The notes beneath the pieces were generated by a model, which searched no databases, had not been told where the DNA came from, and worked only from the letters and a program-made list of their open reading frames with translations. A stretch of DNA of 64,000 nt from an uncultured Verrucomicrobiales bacterium (GTDB taxonomy: Bacteria; Verrucomicrobiota; Verrucomicrobiia; Verrucomicrobiales; Akkermansiaceae), in contig CALCHQ010000035.1 of NCBI GenBank assembly GCA_937901085.1, positions 62,001 through 126,000 on the forward strand, read 5' to 3'. Position 1 is the first letter of the stretch, and each line of letters opens with the position of its first letter. Below are positions 16,844 through 24,929 of the stretch, piece after piece. A program made the position numbers and the translations under genes.

Positions 16844-18358
16844 TTATCGGGGCAGTTTGGTAAGCGCCGCCACAAGACTGGGAATTGTATGTTCCGCCGC
16901 CTCGGCATCGGGTTTCAAGCCGTATTCGGCAAGTGTAGCCGTCGTCACCGGGCCGATGCTGGCGATGCGGCATCCTTCAGGCAGGGGGAGCTTCAACTCC
17001 ATGAAATGCCGCACCGTGCTGCTGCTGGTAAAGGTGATGATGTCTGCGCCCTCCTCGCGCAGACGCTTCTGTGCGCCTGTGCTGTCATCAGTCTCAGGCA
17101 GCGTCTGGTAGGCCAGGCATTCATCCACAATAGCCTGGCGTTTCATCAACTCATCATAAATCACCCGGCGGGCCTGTTCACCGTGTACCCACAGCATAGT
17201 CACATTCGCCACACCGCCGAATTCATCGCCCTTGCGGTCGAACTCGGCAATCAGTTCCTCTGCCACGGCCTTCCGGGGCATCACATCCACCATCAGGCCG
17301 TATTTCTTGAGTTCGGCAGCCGTACCCGGCCCCACAGCAGCAATCCGGGCGCCGCCAAGTTCGCGGATATCCTCATACACAGCAAAGAAAGCCTGGAAGA
17401 AACGGCGTACACCGTTCGGACTGGAAAAGACAAGCCAGTCGTAATGGGGGGCATCCACTACTGATTCGGCAAAGTCACGCTTATCGGTCGGGTCGGCAAT
17501 GCGTATGGTGGGCAGTTCCAGTACATCGGCCCCCAGAGCTTCCAGCTGGCTGCTCAATTCGCTCGCCTGCTCACGCGTCCGGGTAACAACAATTCGGCGG
17601 CCACAGAGAGGCAGACTGGCGCGCCAGTCGAGCCGGGAGGACAACGATACCACATCCCCTATCACCACGACGGCAGGCGAAGCAATACCGGCAGACTCCA
17701 CAGCATCGGCCAACGTGGAAACCGTGGCCACGACGCTTTTCTGACGCCCGGTAGCAGCCCATTGAATGGCCGCTGCGGGTGTAGCAGCATCCTGGCCAGC
17801 TTCCTGCAACGACTGCAGCGTCTCGCGGAGGCGGCTCATTCCCATGAGCATCACCTTTGTCCCCCTGGCCGCAGCAATTCCGGCAATATCGAGAGTCGGC
17901 TCGGTCTTATGAGCGCCCTCATGCCCGGTAAACACCGTAAACTGGTTGCAAAAGTCACGGTGCGTCACCGGTATGCCGGCACAGGCGGGGCCGGCAATAG
18001 CAGAACTCACACCGGGCACTACCTCAAAGGGAACGGATGCCGCCTGCAAGGCAGCCGCTTCCTCGCCGCCACGTCCGAAAACGTAGGGGTCGCCCCCCTT
18101 CAGACGCACCGTACATCCATAGCGGGAAGAACATTGCACCAGCAAGGCATTGATTTCCTCTTGCGGCAAGGCGTGGTTACCCGCACGCTTGCCCACATAA
18201 ATCTTCTCGCAGCCAGGCTTGAGCCATGCCAGCATCGCGGGAGATGCCAGGGCATCATACACCAGGCAGTCAGCCTGCTCCAGCAGCTCACGCCCTTTCA
18301 AGGTCATCAGACCGGGGTCTCCAGGGCCTGCACCAATCAGATAAACTTTCCCTTTCAT
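16844..18358 (-). CDS. cobA-hemD: fused uroporphyrinogen-III C-methyltransferase / uroporphyrinogen-III synthase
   Basis: A 504-residue bifunctional enzyme. Residues 1-245 are the SUMT (CobA) domain, with VYLIGAGPGDPGLMTLKG near the N-terminus, GGDPYVFGRGGEE and PVTHRD, which makes precorrin-2. Residues 255-504 are a HemD domain (RRIVVTRTREQASEL, FSSPNGVRRF, FTSSSTVRHF), which closes hydroxymethylbilane to uroporphyrinogen III. The fusion ties the heme/siroheme branch point to one polypeptide and is known in several phyla. ATG 18358 is chosen because it starts directly before VYLIGAG. It is flanked by hemA (2-nt gap) and the deacetylase gene (10-nt gap). Confidence 0.93.
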   Translation of the reverse strand: MKGKVYLIGAGPGDPGLMTLKGRELLEQADCLVYDALASPAMLAWLKPGCEKIYVGKRAGNHALPQEEINALLVQCSSRYGCTVRLKGGDPYVFGRGGEEAAALQAASVPFEVVPGVSSAIAGPACAGIPVTHRDFCNQFTVFTGHEGAHKTEPTLDIAGIAAARGTKVMLMGMSRLRETLQSLQEAGQDAATPAAAIQWAATGRQKSVVATVSTLADAVESAGIASPAVVVIGDVVSLSSRLDWRASLPLCGRRIVVTRTREQASELSSQLEALGADVLELPTIRIADPTDKRDFAESVVDAPHYDWLVFSSPNGVRRFFQAFFAVYEDIRELGGARIAAVGPGTAAELKKYGLMVDVMPRKAVAEELIAEFDRKGDEFGGVANVTMLWVHGEQARRVIYDELMKRQAIVDECLAYQTLPETDDSTGAQKRLREEGADIITFTSSSTVRHFMELKLPLPEGCRIASIGPVTTATLAEYGLKPDAEAAEHTIPSLVAALTKLPR

Positions 18359-18368
18359 AGAAAAAATA

Positions 18369-19514
18369 TTAAATAGACGGATAGACATATTCCTCTGCCG
18401 GCGGCAGCACCGGGGCTTCGTCGCTTGCGGCATGCAGCGCGGCCTCCTGCTGTTCCGTCAGATGCTCAGCAGACTGCGGAGAAACCTCAGCCGGAGGCTC
18501 CGGCTGCCGCGGCAGCACAGGCTCCTCAGCAGGAGCGGTAGCAGCAGGAGCTTCCGGCCCCAGCGTCTCCGGGGAAGCAGGTGCTTGAGCCTCCTGGCGT
18601 GCCAGCGTCAACAGTTCGGAAACGGTCACCAGCGTAAAGCCTCTGGCCTGCAGGCCGGTCACAATGTCCTCCAGCGCATTCAGCGTGGAGGCATGAATGT
18701 CATGAACCAGAATGATGGAGCCGGGGCGGGCCTTGCTGACGGCGGTGTTGACCACAGCACCCACGCCGGGCTTGCGCCAGTCCAGAGTATCGACATCCCA
18801 CAGCACCGAAGCCATGCCATAGCGGCTGTGCATGTGATTCACCAAAGTCTTGTTCGTGGCGCCATACGGCGGACGCATTACGCGCGGGTACGTTCCTGAA
18901 ATCTGAGCCAGCAGGTTCTGCGTGCGGGAAATCTCGCTATCAACCTTGGCACGCGATGTCGAATTCATCTTGATGTGGGTCCAGGTGTGAACCCCCAGCT
19001 CGTGTCCCTCTGCAGCAGCCCGTTCCACAACCGACTTGTTGCGGACCGCATTGCTGCCCAGCATGAAGAACGTTCCCTTAGCACCATGGCGCTTCAGAAT
19101 ATCCAGAGCCTTGGGCGTAAGGCTGGCATGCGGACCGTCATCAAAAGTGAGCGCAACATACTTCCCTTTCATGGGAACATGGCTCACGCGCCGGGCCAGG
19201 GGCGCAAGACGGCGAGGTTGCAGAACCGCAGGAGTCTGTGCAGGATGAATCACCACGGGTTCTGCCTTGGGGGCAGGAGAAACCACGGGCGCAGTCTCTG
19301 CCTCTACAGGCTTGACAGGAGCAGGCTTGACTTTGGGGCGGGGTGCCACGCGGGGACGCGGTTTCACCTTTATCCGCTGCTGAACGGTAGCTTTCTCCGC
19401 AGGGAGTACCGACTCCACCGCCTGAGCCTGCTGTTGCTGCTGTTGCTGCTGGCATGCCACCATTCCCAGAACAGCAGTCACGCACATCATGTATGGTCCA
19501 AAATTCATCCGCAT
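18369..19514 (-). CDS. polysaccharide deacetylase lipoprotein (NodB fold, CE4)
   Basis: A 381-residue envelope enzyme expected to remove N-acetyl groups from a glycan such as peptidoglycan. The signal sequence ends at VACQ, a plausible lipobox (Met at -3), so it is probably lipid-anchored. Eight glutamines then follow, and a Pro/Lys/Val-rich linker runs to about residue 110. The NodB domain has TFDDGPH, HTWTH and RPPYG, plus HDIH near its end, so the metal and catalytic positions are kept. The C-terminal 70 residues are Pro/Glu/Ala-rich. An ATG at 19508 is also possible. The next gene, cobA-hemD, follows after 10 nt, an odd pairing of functions. Confidence 0.87.
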   Translation of the reverse strand: MRMNFGPYMMCVTAVLGMVACQQQQQQQQAQAVESVLPAEKATVQQRIKVKPRPRVAPRPKVKPAPVKPVEAETAPVVSPAPKAEPVVIHPAQTPAVLQPRRLAPLARRVSHVPMKGKYVALTFDDGPHASLTPKALDILKRHGAKGTFFMLGSNAVRNKSVVERAAAEGHELGVHTWTHIKMNSTSRAKVDSEISRTQNLLAQISGTYPRVMRPPYGATNKTLVNHMHSRYGMASVLWDVDTLDWRKPGVGAVVNTAVSKARPGSIILVHDIHASTLNALEDIVTGLQARGFTLVTVSELLTLARQEAQAPASPETLGPEAPAATAPAEEPVLPRQPEPPAEVSPQSAEHLTEQQEAALHAASDEAPVLPPAEEYVYPSI

Positions 19515-19527
19515 GGCAAGTGGCGAC

Positions 19528-19556
19528 ATTGTAGCGCGCGCGCACACCAATGGCAA
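19528..19556 (-). promoter_or_regulatory. promoter for deacetylase-cobA/hemD-hemA
   Basis: On the minus strand, TTGCCA, 17 nt, TACAAT, ending 13 nt before ATG 19514. Confidence 0.65.
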
Positions 19557-19578
19557 TCCCTTTCGGCGTCATTTTGCG

Positions 19579-19608
19579 TAGACAATTCCACCCGGACTGT
19601 GCTAGAAT
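19579..19608 (+). promoter_or_regulatory. promoter for the iron-type alcohol dehydrogenase gene
   Basis: TAGACA, 18 nt, TAGAAT. Only 6 nt separate the -10 from ATG 19615, which puts the expected start of transcription on the start codon itself. It is divergent from the deacetylase promoter. Confidence 0.6.
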
Positions 19609-19614
19609 GGCAGC

Positions 19615-20811
19615 ATGCTGAACTTCAACTACTGCAATTCCACCCAATACGTATACGGGCCCGGTGAGCATCTGAACACAGGAACGATGCTGCGCCCCTA
19701 TGTGAGCGGCACCATTCTGCTGCATTACGGCGGGGGCAGCGTCATCCGCACCGGCCTGCTCGACCGCATCCGCGAATGCCTCCGCTCCGCGGGGCTCAAC
19801 TATGTGGAACTCGGTGGCGTGAAGCCCAACCCCAGCGTCTCCCTTGTGCGGGAGGGCATTGAACTGTGCCGCCGGGAGCAGGTAAGCCTTGTGCTGGCTG
19901 TAGGCGGAGGCAGCGTCATTGACTCTGCCAAAGGCATTGCTGTCGGCGTTCCGAACGAGGTCGACATCTGGGAACTCTATTCTCGCAAAGGCTCTGTTCC
20001 GCCCCATGATCCCCTGCCCGTAGCCACCGTCCTGACCCTGCCGGCGGCTGGTAGCGAAAACAGCCCCAACACCGTCCTTTCCAATGAAGCCACGCACCGC
20101 AAACTGGGGTTCAAGCACATGAAGCTGCGCCCGGTACTCAGCATCGTTGACCCCACCCTCTTCCTGACCCTGCCCCGGGAACAGATGGCCTACGGAGCTT
20201 GCGACATGCTCTGCCACATTTTCGAGCGTTATTTCACCAACACCACCCAGACAGATTTGAGCGATGCTCTGGCCGAGGCCACCATGCGCACCATCATGCA
20301 CGAGGCTCGCCGCCTGAACATCCGGCTCGACGACACCGACGCCTGGGGACAGCTGGCCCTCAGCGGCACCATTGCCCACAATGACCTGCTGGGACTTGGC
20401 CGGGAACAGAGCTGGGCCTGCCATGGACTGGAACACGAATTGAGCGCCGTGTATGATGTCCCCCACGGTGCCGGTCTGGCCGTCATTGTCCCGGCCTATA
20501 TGGAGGCTGTATGGCGCTACAATCCCGGTATCTTTGCCCAATGGGCGGTCAATGTGATGGGGGTGGAGCCGAACCGCGACACCGAAGCGGTAGTCCTCGA
20601 AGGCATCCGCAGATTACGCACCTGGTATCAGGAACTCGGTCTTCCCTGCACCATGCAGGAGCTGGGTATACCCGCCGATGCTGATTATGATGCCATGGCT
20701 CAGGCCGCCTGCAAGGTATATGGAGGCAGTGCGGCAAGCCCTGCTCTGCCCGGAGTACATCCCATCACAGCGGAGGAAGCAGCTGGCATCTACAAAGCCG
20801 CGGCACGCTAA
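19615..20811 (+). CDS. iron-containing alcohol dehydrogenase (YqhD/BdhA-like)
   Basis: NAD(P)H-dependent alcohol/aldehyde oxidoreductase of 398 residues, the typical length. Dinucleotide-binding motif GGGSVID is at residues 97-103. Predicted metal ligands are Asp197 and His201 (ACDMLCHIFERYF) and His270 and His284 (CHGLEHELSAVYDVPHG), matching the spacing of YqhD and butanol dehydrogenases. It probably reduces fermentation aldehydes or detoxifies reactive ones; the substrate is not decidable. It has its own promoter and is followed by a small gene 33 nt downstream. Confidence 0.92.
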   Translation: MLNFNYCNSTQYVYGPGEHLNTGTMLRPYVSGTILLHYGGGSVIRTGLLDRIRECLRSAGLNYVELGGVKPNPSVSLVREGIELCRREQVSLVLAVGGGSVIDSAKGIAVGVPNEVDIWELYSRKGSVPPHDPLPVATVLTLPAAGSENSPNTVLSNEATHRKLGFKHMKLRPVLSIVDPTLFLTLPREQMAYGACDMLCHIFERYFTNTTQTDLSDALAEATMRTIMHEARRLNIRLDDTDAWGQLALSGTIAHNDLLGLGREQSWACHGLEHELSAVYDVPHGAGLAVIVPAYMEAVWRYNPGIFAQWAVNVMGVEPNRDTEAVVLEGIRRLRTWYQELGLPCTMQELGIPADADYDAMAQAACKVYGGSAASPALPGVHPITAEEAAGIYKAAAR

Positions 20812-20844
20812 CAGTCGTTGACATCTGCCTCCGTTCGGGGCAAC

Positions 20845-21165
20845 ATGGTCAGCATGGACACCGCAGACTCTACACAGTTGTGGCAGGCGCTTCATGCTGC
20901 CTGCGAAGAACACAATCCAGAAGAAATCCAGCGATTGCTCGATGACGGCACAGTCCCCCCGGACTGCCAGAGCAGAACGGAGTGCAGCGACCTGGACAAG
21001 ATGCGCTGGCTTCAGGAAGGAAAGCGGCCTGCCCCGGCTGCTTCCCCGCCGGATAAGGACTGGCCTTCCCGGCAAGAAAATCAGTTGCAATGCGACACGC
21101 TGCCGGAAGCAGAACGCCCTGCATGCATCCTGGACGGAGAATGGGAGAAACCACCCACCATTTAA
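20845..21165 (+). CDS. small hypothetical protein
   Basis: 106 residues from ATG 20845 (another ATG lies at 20854 and a TTG at 20818). The N-terminal part LWQALHAACEEHNPEEIQRLLDDG resembles the helix pair of a single ankyrin-like unit; the rest is Pro/Glu-rich with four Cys and no clear fold. It follows the alcohol dehydrogenase on the same strand. Codon use looks like that of neighbouring genes and no better frame overlaps it, but I know no family, so it may not be a real gene. Confidence 0.45.
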   Translation: MVSMDTADSTQLWQALHAACEEHNPEEIQRLLDDGTVPPDCQSRTECSDLDKMRWLQEGKRPAPAASPPDKDWPSRQENQLQCDTLPEAERPACILDGEWEKPPTI

Positions 21166-21189
21166 TCCGCGACATACAGCGTTTGATGC

Positions 21190-21219
21190 TTGCCAGAACA
21201 GGTCGGCATGTGGTAGCAT
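21190..21219 (+). promoter_or_regulatory. promoter for M23 peptidase-nadD
   Basis: TTGCCA, 18 nt, TAGCAT. The -10 ends 6 nt before ATG 21226, consistent with a leaderless transcript. Confidence 0.5.
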
Positions 21220-21225
21220 GCTGGC

Positions 21226-21909
21226 ATGTTGCGTGTACTCCGACTTCTGTTCCTCGTGTCAGCCCTTGCGCTGGCAGTAGCCGGTATGCAGGCTGATGCC
21301 GCAGTCATGGCCAAGAAAACGCCCGATGGACAGTGGGCTTTTGTGCCGCTGGCAGATGGTTTTGACTTCCCCGTGGGTAAGCCGGACGGCAAGGGCTATT
21401 ACAAATCCCGCGGTCTGCGCCTGGCTACGCCCCGGCACCTGGGCGAAGACTGGAATGGCAACGGAGGCGGCAATTCCGATTTAGGTGACCCAGTGTACTC
21501 CATCGGCATGGGGCTGGTCACCTACGCAGCAGACGCCCGCGGCCGCTGGGGCAAGGTCGTCATTGTACGCCACGCCTTCCGCGAACCGAAAACAGGTAAG
21601 GTTCTCTGCTGCCAGTCGCTCTACTCGCATCTGGACCGCATCAACGTGCGTCTGGGCCAGCTGGTCGGGCGCGGCGCCCAGGTCGGCACCATCGGCACCA
21701 ACGACGGCATGTTCACCGCGCATCTGCATGCCGAGCTGCATTTCAATATCGACGTGAACTGTGGCCACCAGGGCGTTTCCAAAACCTCCATCAACTACGG
21801 CAACCTGTCCGAATTCATCAAGCACTACCGCCGCCTGCCGGTGGAGCGCAAGTTCGTGAAACTCCCCATCGGTGGTTTCCTGCCCTACAAAAATACCACT
21901 GGTCTGTAA
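21226..21909 (+). CDS. exported M23-family (LytM-like) metallopeptidase
   Basis: A 227-residue exported protein with a signal peptide of about 25 residues. The M23 zinc site is complete: His71 and Asp75 in HLGEDW, His166 and His168 in AHLHAELH, and an additional His135 in YSHL, so it should be an active endopeptidase, most likely cutting peptidoglycan cross-bridges. It consists of the catalytic domain only, without LysM or coiled-coil regions. Its stop codon is followed directly by the nadD start (no gap), so the two are co-transcribed although their functions are unrelated. Confidence 0.88.
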   Translation: MLRVLRLLFLVSALALAVAGMQADAAVMAKKTPDGQWAFVPLADGFDFPVGKPDGKGYYKSRGLRLATPRHLGEDWNGNGGGNSDLGDPVYSIGMGLVTYAADARGRWGKVVIVRHAFREPKTGKVLCCQSLYSHLDRINVRLGQLVGRGAQVGTIGTNDGMFTAHLHAELHFNIDVNCGHQGVSKTSINYGNLSEFIKHYRRLPVERKFVKLPIGGFLPYKNTTGL

Positions 21910-22470
21910 ATGAAGACATGCCTGTTCGGCGGCTCGTTCGACCCGGTACATAACGGACACCTGACCATTGCAGAAGCTGCATGGCGTCAATGCGGGCTGG
22001 ATGAGGTCATCTTTCTGCCCGCTGCCTGCTCCCCTTTCAAACAGGGAGCAACGACCTACTTTTCCGACGTCGAGCGGTTGCAGATGCTATGCCTGGCCAC
22101 CGAATCCCTGCCCTGGGCCTCAGTCAGCGAACTGGATTTACAACTTCCTCCGCCCAGCTGGAGCTGGAGGCTGGTCAAACATTGGCGCACTCTGCACCCG
22201 GAAGATGAATTGTACTGGTTGATGGGGACAGACCAATGGGAGCAATTGCACCGCTGGGCACGTTTCGACTATCTATGCGAGCATCTGCACTTCATTGTCT
22301 ACCACCGGGGAGAAGAGCCCAGGCCTCGTCCTGGTGTACGCAGCACCTTCATCTGCACAGGTATGCACCCGGCCTCATCATCTGCCATCCGGCAGGCCTT
22401 GCAGAGTAACCGCAGGATTCCTGCGGCATGGCTGCCGCCTCAGGTTGAACAACTGATTCTCAACCGCTGA
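21910..22470 (+). CDS. nadD: nicotinate-nucleotide adenylyltransferase
   Basis: Transfers AMP from ATP to nicotinate mononucleotide, the step before NAD synthetase. The 186-residue protein has GGSFDPVHNGH near the N-terminus (HxGH-type nucleotidyltransferase motif) and the C-terminal ASSSAIRQAL, equal to the ISSTxIR motif. Length is normal. It begins directly after the M23 peptidase stop. A degenerate NAD synthetase homologue lies 4 kb downstream (26425), which this enzyme's product cannot use if that protein is inactive, so a working nadE should exist elsewhere. Confidence 0.93.
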   Translation: MKTCLFGGSFDPVHNGHLTIAEAAWRQCGLDEVIFLPAACSPFKQGATTYFSDVERLQMLCLATESLPWASVSELDLQLPPPSWSWRLVKHWRTLHPEDELYWLMGTDQWEQLHRWARFDYLCEHLHFIVYHRGEEPRPRPGVRSTFICTGMHPASSSAIRQALQSNRRIPAAWLPPQVEQLILNR

Positions 22471-22480
22471 AAGAACGATA

Positions 22481-22517
22481 AAAAAACGGCGCAGGTGAAT
22501 CCACCTGCGCCGAAAAA
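22481..22517 (-). terminator. rho-independent terminator of aspC
   Basis: A perfect 11-bp stem (CGGCGCAGGTG with CACCTGCGCCG) and a 4-nt loop, followed on the minus strand by six T. It lies just after the aspC stop at 22534. On the plus strand, after nadD, the hairpin lacks a T-run. Confidence 0.9.
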
Positions 22518-22533
22518 CTCAGTTCTGCCGCAA

Positions 22534-23700
22534 TCAGTGCTTCTTGCAGAAGTCTTCAAGACGGTCAAGCCCTTCCTTGAGTACATCCAGAGACGTGCAG
22601 TAGGAAATACGGATAGCCTTGTCGTTACCGAAGGCGATACCAGGCACAGCCGCCACCTTGTAACGGTCGAGCAGCTTCTCACACAGCTCAAGGGACCCCA
22701 TGCCCAGCTCGGTAGTATCAATGAAGAAGTAGAACGCACCCTTGGGCTCTACCACCTTGATTTTGGGCATCACGCTCAGGCGGCTGTACACATACTGGCG
22801 GCGGAAGTCGTATTCCTCGCGCAGGTCAGCAATGAAGCTCTGGTCACCGCTGAGGGCCTCGATAGCGCCATACTGGCAGAACGTCGTGGCATTGGAGGCG
22901 GTGTGATCCTGAATGAGCTTGATGTATTTGGCAATATGCTCAGGAGCTGCGGAGTAGCCGAGACGCCAGCCGGTCATGGCATAGCCCTTGGAGAAGCCAT
23001 TGATAGTGATGGTAAGGTTGTAGATTTCCTCGCTCAGGGAGGCCATGGAGACATGCTTGGTGTCACCGTACACCAGGTGTTCGTAGATTTCGTCTGCGAT
23101 GATGAGGATGTCCTCATCCACGGCAATCTGGCCCAGGGCGCGGAGTTCTTCCTCGGTGTAGACCGTGCCGGTCGGGTTATGCGGCGTGGTCAGGATAATC
23201 ATCTTGGTGCGGGGAGTCATGGCGTTCTCGAACTCCTCGGGAGTAATCTTCCAGCCATTCTCGGCCTTGGTTTCCACGTAGACGGGAGTGCCGCCGCAAA
23301 GTTCCACCATGGAGGGGTAGCTCACCCAGTAGGGGGAAGGAATAATCACCTCGTCGCCAGCGGAAATCGTGGCGCGCAGGGCTGTGTACACAGCCGGCTT
23401 GGCGCCGCTGCACACGCAAATCTGGTCAGGAGTGTAGTTCAGGCCGTTGTCGCGCTTCAGCTTGTCGGAAATAGCCTGGCGGAGCTGGGGCAGACCCACG
23501 GAGGGAGTGTACTTGGTAGCACCGTTGTTGAGGGCTTCAATAGCAGCCTTCTTGATGTTTTCGGGAGTATCCTTGTCGGGCTCGCCACCGGCCAGGCCAT
23601 AGACCTGTTCGCCGCGGGCCTTCATCTCCTTGGCCTTGTTAGTTACAGCCAGAGTCAGAGAGGGCGTCAGGGAATCAGCGAAATCAGAAATGAAATCCAT
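22534..23700 (-). CDS. aspC: class I aminotransferase, aspartate aminotransferase type
   Basis: PLP enzyme exchanging amino groups between aspartate and 2-oxoglutarate (or prephenate in some relatives). The 388-residue protein has the PLP-lysine motif NGFSKGYAMTGWRLGY, the NPTGTVY loop that binds the cofactor, and a C-terminal arginine region RISYCTS. Length and motifs fit the Ib subgroup common in bacteria. It stands alone with its own promoter and terminator. The leader from the promoter at 23769-23797 is about 60 nt, longer than for most genes here. Confidence 0.92.
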   Translation of the reverse strand: MDFISDFADSLTPSLTLAVTNKAKEMKARGEQVYGLAGGEPDKDTPENIKKAAIEALNNGATKYTPSVGLPQLRQAISDKLKRDNGLNYTPDQICVCSGAKPAVYTALRATISAGDEVIIPSPYWVSYPSMVELCGGTPVYVETKAENGWKITPEEFENAMTPRTKMIILTTPHNPTGTVYTEEELRALGQIAVDEDILIIADEIYEHLVYGDTKHVSMASLSEEIYNLTITINGFSKGYAMTGWRLGYSAAPEHIAKYIKLIQDHTASNATTFCQYGAIEALSGDQSFIADLREEYDFRRQYVYSRLSVMPKIKVVEPKGAFYFFIDTTELGMGSLELCEKLLDRYKVAAVPGIAFGNDKAIRISYCTSLDVLKEGLDRLEDFCKKH

Positions 23701-23768
23701 TGTAATGAAAATCGGTTAAAATTTGGGACACGATAGGGGCGCACACCACGCGACGCACACCGCGGGCT

Positions 23769-23797
23769 ATTCTATGCGTAGCCGCTCCCCTTGGCAA
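23769..23797 (-). promoter_or_regulatory. promoter for aspC
   Basis: On the minus strand, TTGCCA, 17 nt, TAGAAT. The ATG is at 23700, so the leader is about 60 nt. It is divergent from the transporter promoter at 23839. Confidence 0.6.
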
Positions 23798-23838
23798 GAA
23801 AATTCTGCCGCGGTGACACGCTTTCCTGCGCTTCAGCC

Positions 23839-23866
23839 TTGCTTTTCCTGCAAAGGCAGGTACAAT
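23839..23866 (+). promoter_or_regulatory. promoter for the BASS-family transporter
   Basis: TTGCTT, 16 nt, TACAAT. The -10 ends 11 nt before ATG 23878. Confidence 0.5.
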
Positions 23867-23877
23867 CCGCCCTTGTC

Positions 23878-24843
23878 ATGCTCGCCCTTTTCCAGAACAT
23901 CAGCGCCTGGCTGTCCCGCTTCACCTCACCCTTTGTTATCTCTGCGGCCGTCCTGGCCTTTATCGTACCCGGTCTGTTCACTTGGGTCCGGGGCGATATT
24001 CAGGCACTTGTCCTGGGATTCATCATGCTGACCATGGGTATGACGCTCCGCCCCGCAGACTTCCGCATTCTGGCAGCACGCCCCTGGGACATCGGCATCG
24101 GCACCTTTGCCCAGTTCAGCATCATGCCGCTCACCGCATGGTTACTGGTTGCAGGATTCGACCTTCCTCGCGGCATTGCAGCCGGGCTCATACTGGTAGG
24201 CTGCTGCCCCGGCGGCGTATCGAGCAACATCATGAGCTTCCTGTGCAAGGGAGATGTCCCCTACTCCGTGGGCATGACCACAGCCTCCACTCTGCTCGCC
24301 CCCTTCCTCACCCCATTGCTCATGCTCTGGCTCGCCGGAGAAAGCATCGATATTGATGCTGCGGGCATGTTCCGCAGCATTCTCCTGGTCACTATTCTGC
24401 CGGTGGGCATCGGTGCATTCTGCAATGGCCGGTGGGGTAAATGCGCCGGCTATGGAGAACTCTGTAGAATCATGCCGGGGCTCTCCGTCATCGGTCTGGC
24501 CTGCATCGTGGGCGGGGTAACAGCGGCCAGAGGCAGCAGTTTCTTCACGAGCGGTGCGCTCATCTTCCTGGTCGTCTTCCTGCACAACGTTCTGGGCTAT
24601 GCGCTCGGTTATCTCGCAGGGCGGCTCACCGGCATGCCGCGGGCCAAGCGCCGCACCCTGAGCATCGAGGTCGGCATGCAGAATGCCGGGTTGGCAACCG
24701 TGCTGGCTGGCAGGCATTTTCCCTCCATGCCGGAAGCGGCAATCGCTTCAGCCATCTGCTGTGTGTGGCACAGCATATCCGGCACCCTCCTGGCCGGTAT
24801 TTACAACAGCTTCGACCGGCTCCGCCACAACAAAGGCCGCTGA
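23878..24843 (+). CDS. bile acid:sodium symporter (BASS) family transporter
   Basis: A 321-residue inner-membrane protein with about nine or ten hydrophobic helices. The family block GCCPGGVSSNIMSFLCKGDVPYSV and the second-half repeat EVGMQNAGLATVLA are typical of the BASS/ASBT-like family. Members move bile acids, pyruvate, pantothenate or other organic anions with sodium; the substrate here cannot be set. In a gut organism bile acid or short organic acid uptake is plausible. ATG 23878 was chosen over an in-frame start at 23791, because the promoter lies between them and the extra N-terminus is not family-like. Confidence 0.85.
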   Translation: MLALFQNISAWLSRFTSPFVISAAVLAFIVPGLFTWVRGDIQALVLGFIMLTMGMTLRPADFRILAARPWDIGIGTFAQFSIMPLTAWLLVAGFDLPRGIAAGLILVGCCPGGVSSNIMSFLCKGDVPYSVGMTTASTLLAPFLTPLLMLWLAGESIDIDAAGMFRSILLVTILPVGIGAFCNGRWGKCAGYGELCRIMPGLSVIGLACIVGGVTAARGSSFFTSGALIFLVVFLHNVLGYALGYLAGRLTGMPRAKRRTLSIEVGMQNAGLATVLAGRHFPSMPEAAIASAICCVWHSISGTLLAGIYNSFDRLRHNKGR

Positions 24844-24891
24844 ATTATACGGCAGCGTCAGCTTTGCATCCACACATGGCAGCATTACGGC

Positions 24892-24920
24892 TTGCACAGG
24901 AAACTGAAAGATGCTATTCT
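24892..24920 (+). promoter_or_regulatory. promoter for argH
   Basis: TTGCAC, 17 nt, TATTCT. The -10 ends 9 nt before ATG 24930. Confidence 0.6.
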
Positions 24921-24929
24921 TCCCCCGCC

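Noticed and set aside
15804..17111. 435-codon plus-strand frame over hemA
   Set aside because: Antisense to hemA with no recognisable protein features.
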